Below, one piece after another: positions 8,994 to 16,865 of a stretch of DNA of 54,487 bases. Both the position numbers and the translations under genes were made by a program. The stretch comes from Arsukibacterium sp. UBA3155. GTDB lineage: Bacteria; Pseudomonadota; Gammaproteobacteria; Enterobacterales; Alteromonadaceae. The notes beneath the pieces were generated by a model. It did no database searches. It saw only the letters and a list, made by a program, of their open reading frames with translations, and had not been told where the DNA came from. The DNA lies in contig DEYP01000026.1 in the NCBI GenBank assembly GCA_002364615.1, positions 1-54,487 on the forward strand. Reading direction: 5' to 3'. Within the stretch, counting starts at the first letter, position 1. Every line of letters begins with the position of its first letter.

Positions 8994-9035
8994 TTGCCAA
9001 TTTATCGCTGACTGATATACTGTACATATAAACAG
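8994..9035 (+). promoter_or_regulatory. umuDC promoter with LexA (SOS) box
   Basis: TTGCCA (8994-8999), a 16-base spacer and TATACT (9016-9021) form a promoter. The LexA box CTGTACATATAAACAG (9020-9035) fits CTGT-N8-ACAG with an AT-rich centre and overlaps the -10 end and the start site, so LexA would block transcription until DNA damage. It lies 14 bp upstream of the umuD start codon. Confidence 0.88.
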
Positions 9036-9049
9036 TATTTGAGGTGTGT

Positions 9050-9481
9050 ATGGCTGCAGTATTCATTGGCAATGCCAGTATCTGGCCACGGCGGCGGATA
9101 CCCTTTTACAGCGACCCGGTGCGGGCTGGCTTTCCGTCACCGGCGCAGGACTATATTGAGCGCACGCTCGACTTAAATGAGCTTTGTATTCGCCACCCCA
9201 CGGCAACCTTTTTTGTGCGGGTGGAGGGGGATTCGATGATCGATGCCGGCATTTATGACGGCGATGTGCTGGTGGTTGATCGGGCTATTAATGCCGAGCA
9301 TGGCGATATTGTGGTGGCGGCGCTGGGCCATGAATTTACGGTAAAACAGCTTGCTACTCAGCCGCAGCTGCAACTGCTACCGCGCAACCCGGCTTACCAG
9401 CCTATTACGCTGACGGAAGGGGATGAGCTGAATATTTTTGGCGTGGTCACCAATGTGATCCGGCAAATGAAGCGCAAATGA
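9050..9481 (+). CDS. umuD: UmuD-like SOS mutagenesis protein (self-cleaving S24 peptidase)
   Basis: With RecA-ssDNA, UmuD cleaves itself to UmuD', the accessory subunit of DNA polymerase V. The start chosen is the ATG at 9050, giving 143 aa, with GAGG five bases upstream. A GTG at 9044 overlaps that ribosome site and is unlikely. The cleavage site is Ala26-Gly27 within RAGFPSPAQDYIE, where E. coli has Cys-Gly. The catalytic dyad is Ser62 (in EGDSMIDAGI) and Lys99 (in FTVKQL), and both are present. The stop overlaps umuC by 4 bp (ATGA), so the two are one LexA-controlled operon. Confidence 0.95.
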   Translation: MAAVFIGNASIWPRRRIPFYSDPVRAGFPSPAQDYIERTLDLNELCIRHPTATFFVRVEGDSMIDAGIYDGDVLVVDRAINAEHGDIVVAALGHEFTVKQLATQPQLQLLPRNPAYQPITLTEGDELNIFGVVTNVIRQMKRK

Positions 9482-10782
9482 GCAGCAAAGATAACAGCGT
9501 GTTTGCGCTGGTGGACTGCAATAACTTTTATGCCAGCTGTGAAAAACTGTTCCGGCCCGATTTAGCCAAGGTCCCGGTGGTGGTGCTGTCGAATAATGAC
9601 GGCTGTGTGGTAGCACGGTCTAAAGAAGCGAAGCAACTGGGCATAAAAATGGGCGTGCCGGTGTTTCAGGTGCAGGCGCTTATGCGCCAGCACGGCGTGC
9701 GGGCTTTTTCATCTAATTATGCACTCTATGCCGATATGTCGCAGCGGGTAATGAGCACCTTGGAGGCAATGGCACCAAAGGTTGAGGTGTATAGCATAGA
9801 TGAAGCGTTTCTCGATTTAGCGGGGCTGCAGCCGCTGCGAAATTTAACGGCGTTTGGCCTGGAGATTCGTCAGCGTATTCAACAGTGGCAGGGCATTACC
9901 GTATGTGTGGGTATAGCGCCGAGTAAAACGCTGGCAAAGCTGGCTAATCACGCGGCCAAAACCTGGCACAAAACCGGTGGGGTGGTCGATTTAACCGATA
10001 GAAGTCGTCAGCGCAAATTACTGGCACTGCTGCCAGTAAATGAGGTGTGGGGTATTGGTGGCAAGCTTAGCAAACGGCTGCAGCAGTTGGGGATAGACAC
10101 CGCGCTGCAACTGGCCGATGCTAACCCTAATTATATCCGGCAGCATTTTTCAGTCGTGGTCGAGCGCACCGTGCGTGAGCTAAATGGTGAATCGTGCATG
10201 GTGCTGGAAGACATAGCGTCGACCAAAAAGCAGATTATTTCCAGCCGCTCGTTTGGGCAGCGGATAACCGATAAACACCAGATGTGCGAGGCCATCAGCG
10301 AATATATCAGCCGGGCGTGCAATAAACTGCGTCATGAGCAGCAGCAGGCAAAACACCTGACCGTATTTATGCGCACCAGCCCATTCAGCGATAAGGATCC
10401 GCCATACAGTGCCAGCAAAAGTGTGGCACTCGACACGCCCGCCAGCGATACCCGGTTATTTTTAGCTAAAGCCATGCAGCTGCTCGATGTGCTATGGGTA
10501 AATGGCCACCGCTACGCCAAAGCCGGGGTAATGCTGACTGATTTTTACGACCCCGGGGTAGTTCAACCCGACTTGTTTTGCGAGCAGGCCAATGTGGCTG
10601 AGCAGCCGGGGCGAGCGCAGGCCGATCAGAAACTGATGCAACTTATCGATAAACTTAACGCCAAACAAAGCAAGACCATCTGGTTCGCCAGTCAGGGTGG
10701 TAAACAGGAATGGAGCATGAAGCGCGACATGTTGTCACCTGCTTACACCACTAACTGGGGCGAGTTGCCTGCAGTGAAGTAA
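9478..10782 (+). CDS. umuC: Y-family translesion DNA polymerase UmuC (Pol V catalytic subunit)
   Basis: A 434-aa error-prone polymerase acting with UmuD' in SOS translesion synthesis. The palm motif VDCNNFYASCEKLFRP holds the first catalytic Asp, and SIDEAFLDL near residue 105 holds the catalytic Asp-Glu pair. Finger residues SNNDGCVVARSKEAK follow the family closely. Little-finger and C-terminal regions are complete. QPDLF at about 360 matches the beta-clamp binding pentapeptide (QLNLF in E. coli). Length is normal (E. coli 422). Translation is coupled to umuD through the ATGA overlap, and no promoter of its own is seen. Confidence 0.97.
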   Translation: MSSKDNSVFALVDCNNFYASCEKLFRPDLAKVPVVVLSNNDGCVVARSKEAKQLGIKMGVPVFQVQALMRQHGVRAFSSNYALYADMSQRVMSTLEAMAPKVEVYSIDEAFLDLAGLQPLRNLTAFGLEIRQRIQQWQGITVCVGIAPSKTLAKLANHAAKTWHKTGGVVDLTDRSRQRKLLALLPVNEVWGIGGKLSKRLQQLGIDTALQLADANPNYIRQHFSVVVERTVRELNGESCMVLEDIASTKKQIISSRSFGQRITDKHQMCEAISEYISRACNKLRHEQQQAKHLTVFMRTSPFSDKDPPYSASKSVALDTPASDTRLFLAKAMQLLDVLWVNGHRYAKAGVMLTDFYDPGVVQPDLFCEQANVAEQPGRAQADQKLMQLIDKLNAKQSKTIWFASQGGKQEWSMKRDMLSPAYTTNWGELPAVK

Positions 10783-10822
10783 CCGCTTGCGTCAATGACC
10801 AGAACCAACTCAGGGAGGCACA

Positions 10823-11047
10823 ATGACCACAGAAAATCCTCATCAGAAAGAACATAGTATTGCAGACTTTGAAGCAGTGAAAACGGCGATAGCCAACGGT
10901 GAATCAGCACTGGTAAAGGACATACTGGCTGGTCAGACGATGCACAAGCTCGAAAAAGACTATCTGCTCGACTTAGCGCGGCTGGGTAATGACCGCGCTA
11001 TTATCAAGCTGTTGGACGCTATTCCTGTCAAGCAAAAGCCCGGCTGA
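10823..11047 (+). CDS. 74-aa soluble protein of unknown function
   Basis: A short acidic, helical protein preceded by a good ribosome site (GGGAGG, 6 bases before ATG). There is no signal peptide or membrane segment. A repeat-like helix-turn pattern (VKTAIANGESALVKDIL, then LARLGNDRAIIKLL) is mildly reminiscent of ankyrin or HEAT-like helices. I do not recognise the family. It lies 40 bp after umuC and could be transcribed with it, which would make it SOS-inducible by read-through; no terminator separates them. It converges with the following membrane protein gene with an 10-bp gap. Confidence 0.6.
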   Translation: MTTENPHQKEHSIADFEAVKTAIANGESALVKDILAGQTMHKLEKDYLLDLARLGNDRAIIKLLDAIPVKQKPG

Positions 11048-11057
11048 TCACTACCGG

Positions 11058-11897
11058 TCAGGGTTGATCTGCTGCTTTTATGACGCTGGCAGGTAAGGTT
11101 AGCGTGTAGGCCATGGTGACAATAACAAACTGCAAGTATAACGATTGGACTAACAACTTGTATTCGACCCATTGCGTACCTGATATCCACAACGTGAGTG
11201 AGAGATTAAGCAGGGCAACCAGCCAGATAACGAGATTTACATCCAACAGTTTTGACTTAATTGCCTGGCGGTGTTCAGGCAGTTTAATTGCCTTAAATTG
11301 ATTACTGCGGTAAATCGTGAATAACGTAGTTATAAATACTCCGTTGAGAAGAAGCGCCCCTAGCAGGTTGGCATAGCCAGCAAACCCCGGGAAAGGATGC
11401 TGTTTAAAATAAAACACGGTGCTGACAAACAGGAGTTGCGCTGCGACCACGGCCAAAACTAAAGAGGGTGACAATAGCTGATACCATTTGATCGGTTTTA
11501 GCGATGCAGTGCGAATAGTGTCAGTATATTGCAGCAGAATAGCATAAAGTTGTTTTTGTTTTAGCGCGATGTACAGAATCGGGAGCGCGGCGATGAAAAA
11601 CAATACCATCAGTCCGGCTTGGTTGTCCCAGTTAAATAATTCACTTTGATTGCTCTGCGCTTGCCAGGCAACCGCAATACCAAACGCCAAGCAGGCAAAT
11701 GTCAGAGGCATAAATACCTTAAGTGAGTTGTTGGTATGCTTGGCTATAGCGGGCTTTGCCGCAGGAAACGCCGGGCAGGCAAATGCTTTTGCCAGATATA
11801 AATAACGCAGGTAACTAATAATGGGCACTAAACCCAGTGTCACCAAAACCTGCAGCATTGGCACGAAGTATTGCGATTCTGATTGAAAGTTAAACAT
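11058..11897 (-). CDS. multi-pass membrane protein partnered with a YtrA-type regulator
   Basis: A 279-aa protein with about six hydrophobic segments (near residues 10-28, 62-82, 92-112, 140-162, 175-195 and 220-275). No transporter motif or catalytic residues are recognisable. The start is supported by AAGGAT upstream. It lies 9 bp behind the GntR/YtrA regulator gene and is almost certainly its co-transcribed target. YtrA-type regulators usually sit with ABC transporters or small membrane stress proteins, but no ATPase gene is present here. Function unknown. Confidence 0.7.
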   Translation of the reverse strand: MFNFQSESQYFVPMLQVLVTLGLVPIISYLRYLYLAKAFACPAFPAAKPAIAKHTNNSLKVFMPLTFACLAFGIAVAWQAQSNQSELFNWDNQAGLMVLFFIAALPILYIALKQKQLYAILLQYTDTIRTASLKPIKWYQLLSPSLVLAVVAAQLLFVSTVFYFKQHPFPGFAGYANLLGALLLNGVFITTLFTIYRSNQFKAIKLPEHRQAIKSKLLDVNLVIWLVALLNLSLTLWISGTQWVEYKLLVQSLYLQFVIVTMAYTLTLPASVIKAADQP

Positions 11898-11906
11898 AAA
11901 ATATCC

Positions 11907-12284
11907 TTACCTTTTGTCATTTGAAATAGCATGATTGAACGCGATCCTTATTTCGGAATCAGTGGCGCCTATTGCCCGGTAACGCGCTATATCCTTTGCT
12001 AACTCGTTATTTAGCCGTTCGCTGATATCAACCTGAACATTTTGCAGCGCATGGCGATGGACAAAGCTACCTCGGTACCCTTTTGATTCGATAACTTTAT
12101 CTCGTTCCAGCAGGCTATAGGCTTTAGCGACGGTTTTTGAATTAATATCCAACTCAGAGGCTAACTGCCGGATTGACGGTAGTTGATCACCCGGCATCAA
12201 AAGATTTTGTTCAATGGCACTTTTAACTTGTTGAATCAACTGGTTAAACAATGGTTCCGATGAGCTGAGATCAATCGAAATCAT
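11907..12284 (-). CDS. GntR-family transcriptional regulator, YtrA subfamily
   Basis: A 125-aa protein. The winged helix at residues 10-75 carries LFNQLIQQVKSAIEQNLLMP and the recognition stretch LPSIRQLASELDINSKTVAKAY, the classic GntR DNA-binding signature. Only about 50 residues follow, the hallmark of the YtrA branch, which lacks a large effector domain. It is first in an operon with the membrane protein gene. A near-perfect inverted repeat about 100 bp upstream (12380-12405) is a candidate operator. Effector unknown. Confidence 0.88.
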   Translation of the reverse strand: MISIDLSSSEPLFNQLIQQVKSAIEQNLLMPGDQLPSIRQLASELDINSKTVAKAYSLLERDKVIESKGYRGSFVHRHALQNVQVDISERLNNELAKDIARYRAIGATDSEIRIAFNHAISNDKR

Positions 12285-12379
12285 GTTGTACTCTCGGGGT
12301 TAAGGGAACGTAAGACATGTAACACCGCCTTTGTTGTCGAGCTTCGAATTAGAGACAATACGTATTTCATGGTAACCAC

Positions 12380-12405
12380 ATGTACCCATACATCATATGG
12401 TACAT
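12380..12405. promoter_or_regulatory. inverted repeat upstream of the YtrA-type gene, candidate operator
   Basis: ATGTACCCATA (12380-12390) and TATGGTACAT (12396-12405) are inverted copies apart from one extra C in the left arm, separated by CATCA. The next upstream gene ends in convergent or unrelated orientation, so the repeat most likely serves the regulator operon starting at 12284. GntR-family operators are typically short palindromes of this kind. A clear -10/-35 pair could not be assigned. Confidence 0.45.
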
Positions 12406-12483
12406 TAAGCTTAAGATAGAACTTCGCATAAAAAAATGCAAGGGCGTCTTATTATTAATTTTGCTATGAATAGCAGAGAACAG

Positions 12484-13473
12484 CTATATGTCGGCCTTGA
12501 GCGGACACGTTGAGTCGAATGTATTATCGGATTGTTGGTCAGAAAGAATTTGCTGTTGGCTGTCGAGCAGGTTGCTATCTTTTGGTACCAATAGCAGTGC
12601 GATTTCAATTAACGCTTTTGCTTTATTTTTGCAACCAAGCTCGTTCAGTAGCACGGCATAATTGTTCAGATACGCCACTTGTTGCCTGGCATGGGGCAGG
12701 CCTTGCTTAAACCAATCTGCTGCCTCTAACGGTTTGCTAGCAAAATAATGATTACCCAGCAAAAAATACGGCAACCAGTAGTCAGGCCATTGCCGGGTAG
12801 CAGTTATCAGCGCGGCAATGCCTGCGTCGGTCTGGCTGGTATTAATTAAATCCTGACAGGCTTTGGTGTAAACAAAAGGGTCAAGCTGGGTGCTGGCCAG
12901 TTCAGGGGGCAACATCGCCAGCAGCCAGTAGTTCGCGCGCTGCCAGGTGCGCTCGAAGGTTGAGAAGTTCAGCCGGTGTGCTTCAGTTACCCCGGTATGT
13001 AAAATCATTTCTCTGCTATTGATGTCATAACCCACAACGACCGCGTAATGCCACTGCGGTAACCAGCTAATGGAATTATTTTGCAGCACAATCACCGGAA
13101 TATTATCGGAAACCAGACTGAGTAACTGGCTCATCGTGCCGCGCTGCTGATAGGCCAGCATGCCCAGCTGACGAGTTGCTGCGGCCATCTCAATTTGTAA
13201 GGTACCTTCCAGCGCAGGCGTAAAGGTGTTAGGCGCAATATGTTCCGGGCTGGTGTTCAAACCATGAAAGTTAGCAACTTCTGCTAAGGTTGTGGGTCCG
13301 CAAAAGAACGCCTGCTGTGGATAAAACGGCACCTGAGCAATCACATGCTGACCAGCAATGGCCGGCGGTGCTGCCAATAGTTGTTTAGTTTGTGGAGGAG
13401 TCTGGCATGCGGTTAAACCAAGTAGCAGACCAGCCAACAGGCTGGCCTGTAATGTAAAGCGGATAAAAAGCAC
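12484..13473 (-). CDS. PA2778-type C39-like cysteine peptidase lipoprotein with TPR tail
   Basis: A 329-aa protein. The signal peptide ends in the lipobox LTAC (Cys at about 23), so it is probably lipid-anchored. The peptidase C39-like domain (about 45-190) has the nucleophile region QAFFCGPTTLAEV and the catalytic His in QWHYAVVVGYD. The C-terminal 110 residues look TPR-like. It starts with GTG, 3 bp after the stop of the preceding gene, and has no strong ribosome site of its own, consistent with translational coupling. Pairing with a PA2779-type membrane peptide matches the PA2779-PA2778 arrangement of Pseudomonas. Substrate unknown; C39 enzymes commonly cut leader peptides after double glycine. 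Confidence 0.82.
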   Translation of the reverse strand: MLFIRFTLQASLLAGLLLGLTACQTPPQTKQLLAAPPAIAGQHVIAQVPFYPQQAFFCGPTTLAEVANFHGLNTSPEHIAPNTFTPALEGTLQIEMAAATRQLGMLAYQQRGTMSQLLSLVSDNIPVIVLQNNSISWLPQWHYAVVVGYDINSREMILHTGVTEAHRLNFSTFERTWQRANYWLLAMLPPELASTQLDPFVYTKACQDLINTSQTDAGIAALITATRQWPDYWLPYFLLGNHYFASKPLEAADWFKQGLPHARQQVAYLNNYAVLLNELGCKNKAKALIEIALLLVPKDSNLLDSQQQILSDQQSDNTFDSTCPLKADI

Positions 13474-13476
13474 TTA

Positions 13477-13857
13477 TCAGATGGGGCGGATAAACGGGTA
13501 CACATCGGTAATGCCCATCAGATCAAGCACTGCCACTACCACCAACACGGTAACGATAGTACCAACGATACCACCTGCGGGCATATCGTTTAGCTGGGAG
13601 TTAAACGCTTCCAGCTCAGCGTTGGTCATGCTGGCAATTCGCTGTTTAGCATCTGCCGGGCTGACACCCAGCGTCTGCAATTTTTGCTGAACTTCTGCCG
13701 TATCGACAAAGGCGAGTACTTGCTGTTTATTGTATTGGTATTGTTGTGTCGCAATCACTTGATCAGAAGTGTAAACACCTGCGACAGCAGGGCTGGCAAT
13801 TACCATGAGCCCGGCAAACATTAACATGGCACTGGCTGTTAGATATTTATTCATCAT
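13477..13857 (-). CDS. PA2779-family small membrane protein
   Basis: A 126-aa protein with an N-terminal signal or membrane segment (5-26), a helical middle and a second strongly hydrophobic helix near the C terminus (about 97-117) ending VYPFIRPI. The middle motif VQQKLQTLGVSPADAKQRI followed by LNDMPAGG before the terminal helix is the typical layout of the PA2779 (DUF6627) family. AAGGA precedes the start. It is the first gene of a two-gene operon with the C39-like peptidase, which may process or act with it; that is an inference from conserved pairing. Confidence 0.85.
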   Translation of the reverse strand: MMNKYLTASAMLMFAGLMVIASPAVAGVYTSDQVIATQQYQYNKQQVLAFVDTAEVQQKLQTLGVSPADAKQRIASMTNAELEAFNSQLNDMPAGGIVGTIVTVLVVVAVLDLMGITDVYPFIRPI

Positions 13858-14018
13858 GTATACATCCTTAAGCTGATTGTTTTACGGCGAACTTCGTTGT
13901 TGACTTAGATTAACTACATGGAGATTTAACGCTGCGCTACGCGTGAAGAGTAGTTGATCTGATAACCCTTTGCAAATACAAAGGGTTGGCCGTTAGATAC
14001 CGTAACGGTATGAAAAAT

Positions 14019-15380
14019 TTAGCGAATCAGATGCCACTGCGTTTGCCGGCCGGCCAGATAAATAACCTGTCTGCCATCAAAGTAGGCACTTTGCTCCAGC
14101 TTAATCTGTACCAGTTGGCTCCACTCTGGCACGGTCTGTTTGATATTGCCTTCAATGGCATAAGCGGTATTGGCATAAAGTGGCCAGTCACCTTGCACCG
14201 GCGTATCGCCCTGATTATCCCACATGCCTATGGTTGGCCCCGGCGCATGGCCGACAAAACCCAATGGGTGGGTGTAGGTGCTGCTGTTAATGTCTGCTTT
14301 ATTAGCGGCGGCAATGGTCGCTGCCAATACTTGATTACCACTGCGGCCGGTCTTAAATTCGCCGGTCAGGATATCCTGCCAGCGGTTGCCGGTAGCCAGC
14401 GCTGCTTTTAGGCCTGCAGGGGCATCGGTTTCAGTATTTTTAAGGACGTAAGCCATTTCCTGCGTGTCGGTACACAGTTTCAGATAGCAAATACCAACAT
14501 CGGTATGCAAAACATCGCCGCGGTGAATAATACCACTGCTGCCGCAGGATGGACTGTCAGCTGCACACGCCATACCGGCACGTTGCAGGCTAACGTAAGG
14601 CATAAACCATACCGGTAATTGCAACTGCTCAAAGCGTTCACGCAGGTACCAGGCCACATCATCCGTGCTGGTAACACCGGGAGTAACGACCTTATTGCTA
14701 AACGCTTCGGCAATAACCGCGCGGGCTAAACTTACAATTTGCGGATAAATCTCCAGCTCGCTGCGGGTTCGCTGTTCCAGCCAGCGCACCACTAACTGTT
14801 CAGCCGATACCAGCCGGCTTTGGTAATCTGCCGGCAGTGCGGCCAGCAGCTGCTGATGCAGGCCGGAAGTTAAGCCATCGGCTACCGCCCAATGTTCAGA
14901 GTTATTAATACCAATGCTTTTCGGTTGGCGTTTAACAATTTCAGCAGCCAGCGCCTGCCATTGCTCGGTTAAATTACCGCCCGCCCAGGCCGATGTATAA
15001 GGTTCGCCGAGTGGGTAGCGATTCACCGACAGCTTATCAACGCTGCCGTCTTTATTGCGGCTAAACAGCAGCATAGTGGTGCGCCGCGCCGCAAAGGTGG
15101 GTTGGGGTACCAAGGTAAAATATACCGGATCTTCAGCATACTCCCGATTAATCACCAGCCACATATCCAGGTCTGAGTCAGCCATCAACTGCGGTAACAG
15201 CTGTTCAAGGCGCTCATTGAGGATGCGGTTTTCTGGCTCCACTCGCTGGCGTGGGCTCAGCACCTGATAGTCAGCTGCGCTAATAAGTTGACGGCCTTGG
15301 CTGAACGGCGTGGTATTAGCTGACAATGTCGCAGTCAACAGCAAAGTCGTCATCGTGGTTACTAGTGATAATATTTTCAT
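14019..15380 (-). CDS. secreted M24-family (Xaa-Pro aminopeptidase-like) metallopeptidase
   Basis: A 453-aa exported enzyme. The ATG at 15380 is preferred to the GTG at 15386 because that GTG lies inside the AGAGGTG ribosome site. A signal peptide covers about residues 1-22. An N-terminal creatinase-like domain is followed by the pita-bread catalytic domain. All five dinuclear-metal ligands can be placed: Asp in HTDVG, Asp in LCTDTQ, His in FVGHAPG, Glu in YAIEGN and Glu in IKLEQ. It is therefore probably active on Xaa-Pro or related peptides in the periplasm. It stands as a single gene. Prolidase activity cannot be excluded. Confidence 0.9.
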   Translation of the reverse strand: MKILSLVTTMTTLLLTATLSANTTPFSQGRQLISAADYQVLSPRQRVEPENRILNERLEQLLPQLMADSDLDMWLVINREYAEDPVYFTLVPQPTFAARRTTMLLFSRNKDGSVDKLSVNRYPLGEPYTSAWAGGNLTEQWQALAAEIVKRQPKSIGINNSEHWAVADGLTSGLHQQLLAALPADYQSRLVSAEQLVVRWLEQRTRSELEIYPQIVSLARAVIAEAFSNKVVTPGVTSTDDVAWYLRERFEQLQLPVWFMPYVSLQRAGMACAADSPSCGSSGIIHRGDVLHTDVGICYLKLCTDTQEMAYVLKNTETDAPAGLKAALATGNRWQDILTGEFKTGRSGNQVLAATIAAANKADINSSTYTHPLGFVGHAPGPTIGMWDNQGDTPVQGDWPLYANTAYAIEGNIKQTVPEWSQLVQIKLEQSAYFDGRQVIYLAGRQTQWHLIR

Positions 15381-15527
15381 GTTCACCTCTGAGCAGGGAT
15401 AAGTGTTTATTGTTTTAAGTCAAATAATATTAAAAAGCAATAGCTTAGATCGGAAGGCATTGTTTTTATCGTTGCTTCGATATATAAAGCCTTTTTGTTT
15501 ATTTTTTGTATATAAAAGCAGGCTTTA

Positions 15528-16853
15528 ATGAAAACATTATTAAAAATATTCGTGGCTACGCTACTGGTGTTGTTGGTGGTCTTATTGGCAATACTGGCAA
15601 ATGCCACGGTTGAATTAACCAAAGGTGGCGTTTACAGCAAGGTATATTTGCCAATAGTCGTGGGCGAAATAAAGTGGAACGCAGTTGGCAGTGTTCAGGC
15701 GAGTGAGCCGGCAATTTCTGGCTTGCAAGGCCCGGTTATTGTTAAAACTGCTTCGAAGTTGCAGGTAACAGCCTGGTGTCAGCATGAACGTATTGTGCAG
15801 GAGCTAACGCTTGCTGCCGGCAATGCGCAGCTGGATTGTCAGGGCCGCCAATATCATTATCGGTTCGACGGTGCGCCCCTTAACGTTAAAGCCGATATTG
15901 AAACGCCGGCAGCCGTTGCCGTGATTAGCGATCTGGAAGGCAACATCGAATTTTTTGAGCATTGGGCCCGTAACAGCGGTGTAACCGATGGCAATGGTGA
16001 CTGGCAGTTTGGCAACGGTCAGCTTATTGTCCTTGGTGATGCCGTCGACAGAGGACGTCAGGTGTACGATTTACTATGGCGGTTATATCAGCTGGCGCAG
16101 CAGGCTCAGCAACAGGGTGGCCAATTGCTGCTGTTACACGGTAATCATGAGCAATATGTGATGCGTGGCCTGGTTGATCGGGTAGAAACAGAGCATTTTT
16201 GGGCAATTGAACAACTTATGCCGTACGAGCAAAGTTTTGCTGCTGATACCGTGTTGGGTGGCTGGCTGCGACAACAACCTATAATTGCCAGAATGGGCAA
16301 CTATTTGTTTACCCACGGCGGTGTAAGCCCACAAGTACTGGCCAGCGGTTTAACGGTAGCGCAGCTTAATAAGCGCTACCACGACACTTTGCAGCAAACT
16401 AATGATCAGGTGAGCGAAGCTGACTATTCGTTGTTTTACGGTAGCAATGGCTTAAGCCAATACCGGGCACTGCTGTCGGATAATCATGACAGGGTATCCG
16501 GTGGCGATTGGCCACAGGCGCACCTGCAACAGATATTGGCCCACTTCAATGTGAAAGCACTGGTTATAGGCCATACCCCGGTAGCAAAGCCAACGGCATT
16601 GTATGATGGCCGGTTATTGGCGGTAGAGGCAGAGCAAACCAGCAGTGTTTTGATGATACATGACGGCGAGGCAACATTTACCGATATAGGCATGGTAAAA
16701 ACCCGCTTTAGCGAGCAACAACCACAATATCGCCCGTTTCGCTTGTTGTCGGCTGCCGATTGGCGGGCTCTAACGGCTAATAGACAGCATCTAAACGATT
16801 TAAACCATGCCAAAACTTTTTTTAATCGCGATAGAACGACTGACGGCAGTTAG
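15528..16853 (+). CDS. membrane-anchored PPP-like metallophosphoesterase
   Basis: A 441-aa protein with one N-terminal membrane helix (about 5-27) and a calcineurin-like phosphatase domain facing the periplasm (about 125-370). Motifs in order: SDLEGN, GDAVDRG, GNHE, THGG and GHTP. These match the PPP/Shelph layout except that motif 1 has Glu where DxHG enzymes have His, a metal-ligand position. Dinuclear metal phosphatase activity is likely but substrate is unknown. The stop codon lies in the loop of a perfect 13-bp hairpin shared with the convergent GGDEF gene. The ribosome site (AGG, 7 bases upstream) is weak. Confidence 0.85.
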   Translation: MKTLLKIFVATLLVLLVVLLAILANATVELTKGGVYSKVYLPIVVGEIKWNAVGSVQASEPAISGLQGPVIVKTASKLQVTAWCQHERIVQELTLAAGNAQLDCQGRQYHYRFDGAPLNVKADIETPAAVAVISDLEGNIEFFEHWARNSGVTDGNGDWQFGNGQLIVLGDAVDRGRQVYDLLWRLYQLAQQAQQQGGQLLLLHGNHEQYVMRGLVDRVETEHFWAIEQLMPYEQSFAADTVLGGWLRQQPIIARMGNYLFTHGGVSPQVLASGLTVAQLNKRYHDTLQQTNDQVSEADYSLFYGSNGLSQYRALLSDNHDRVSGGDWPQAHLQQILAHFNVKALVIGHTPVAKPTALYDGRLLAVEAEQTSSVLMIHDGEATFTDIGMVKTRFSEQQPQYRPFRLLSAADWRALTANRQHLNDLNHAKTFFNRDRTTDGS

Positions 16854-16865
16854 CCGTCAGTCGTT
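16835..16865. terminator. perfect 13-bp hairpin holding two convergent stop codons
   Basis: AACGACTGACGGC (16835-16847) and its exact reverse complement (16853-16865) flank the loop AGTTA. The phosphatase stop TAG is 16851-16853 and the cyclase stop TAA is 16852-16850 on the minus strand, so they overlap by two bases in the loop. No T-run follows in either direction, so it may act as a transcription block for convergent genes or a 3' mRNA stabiliser rather than a textbook intrinsic terminator. Confidence 0.7.
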
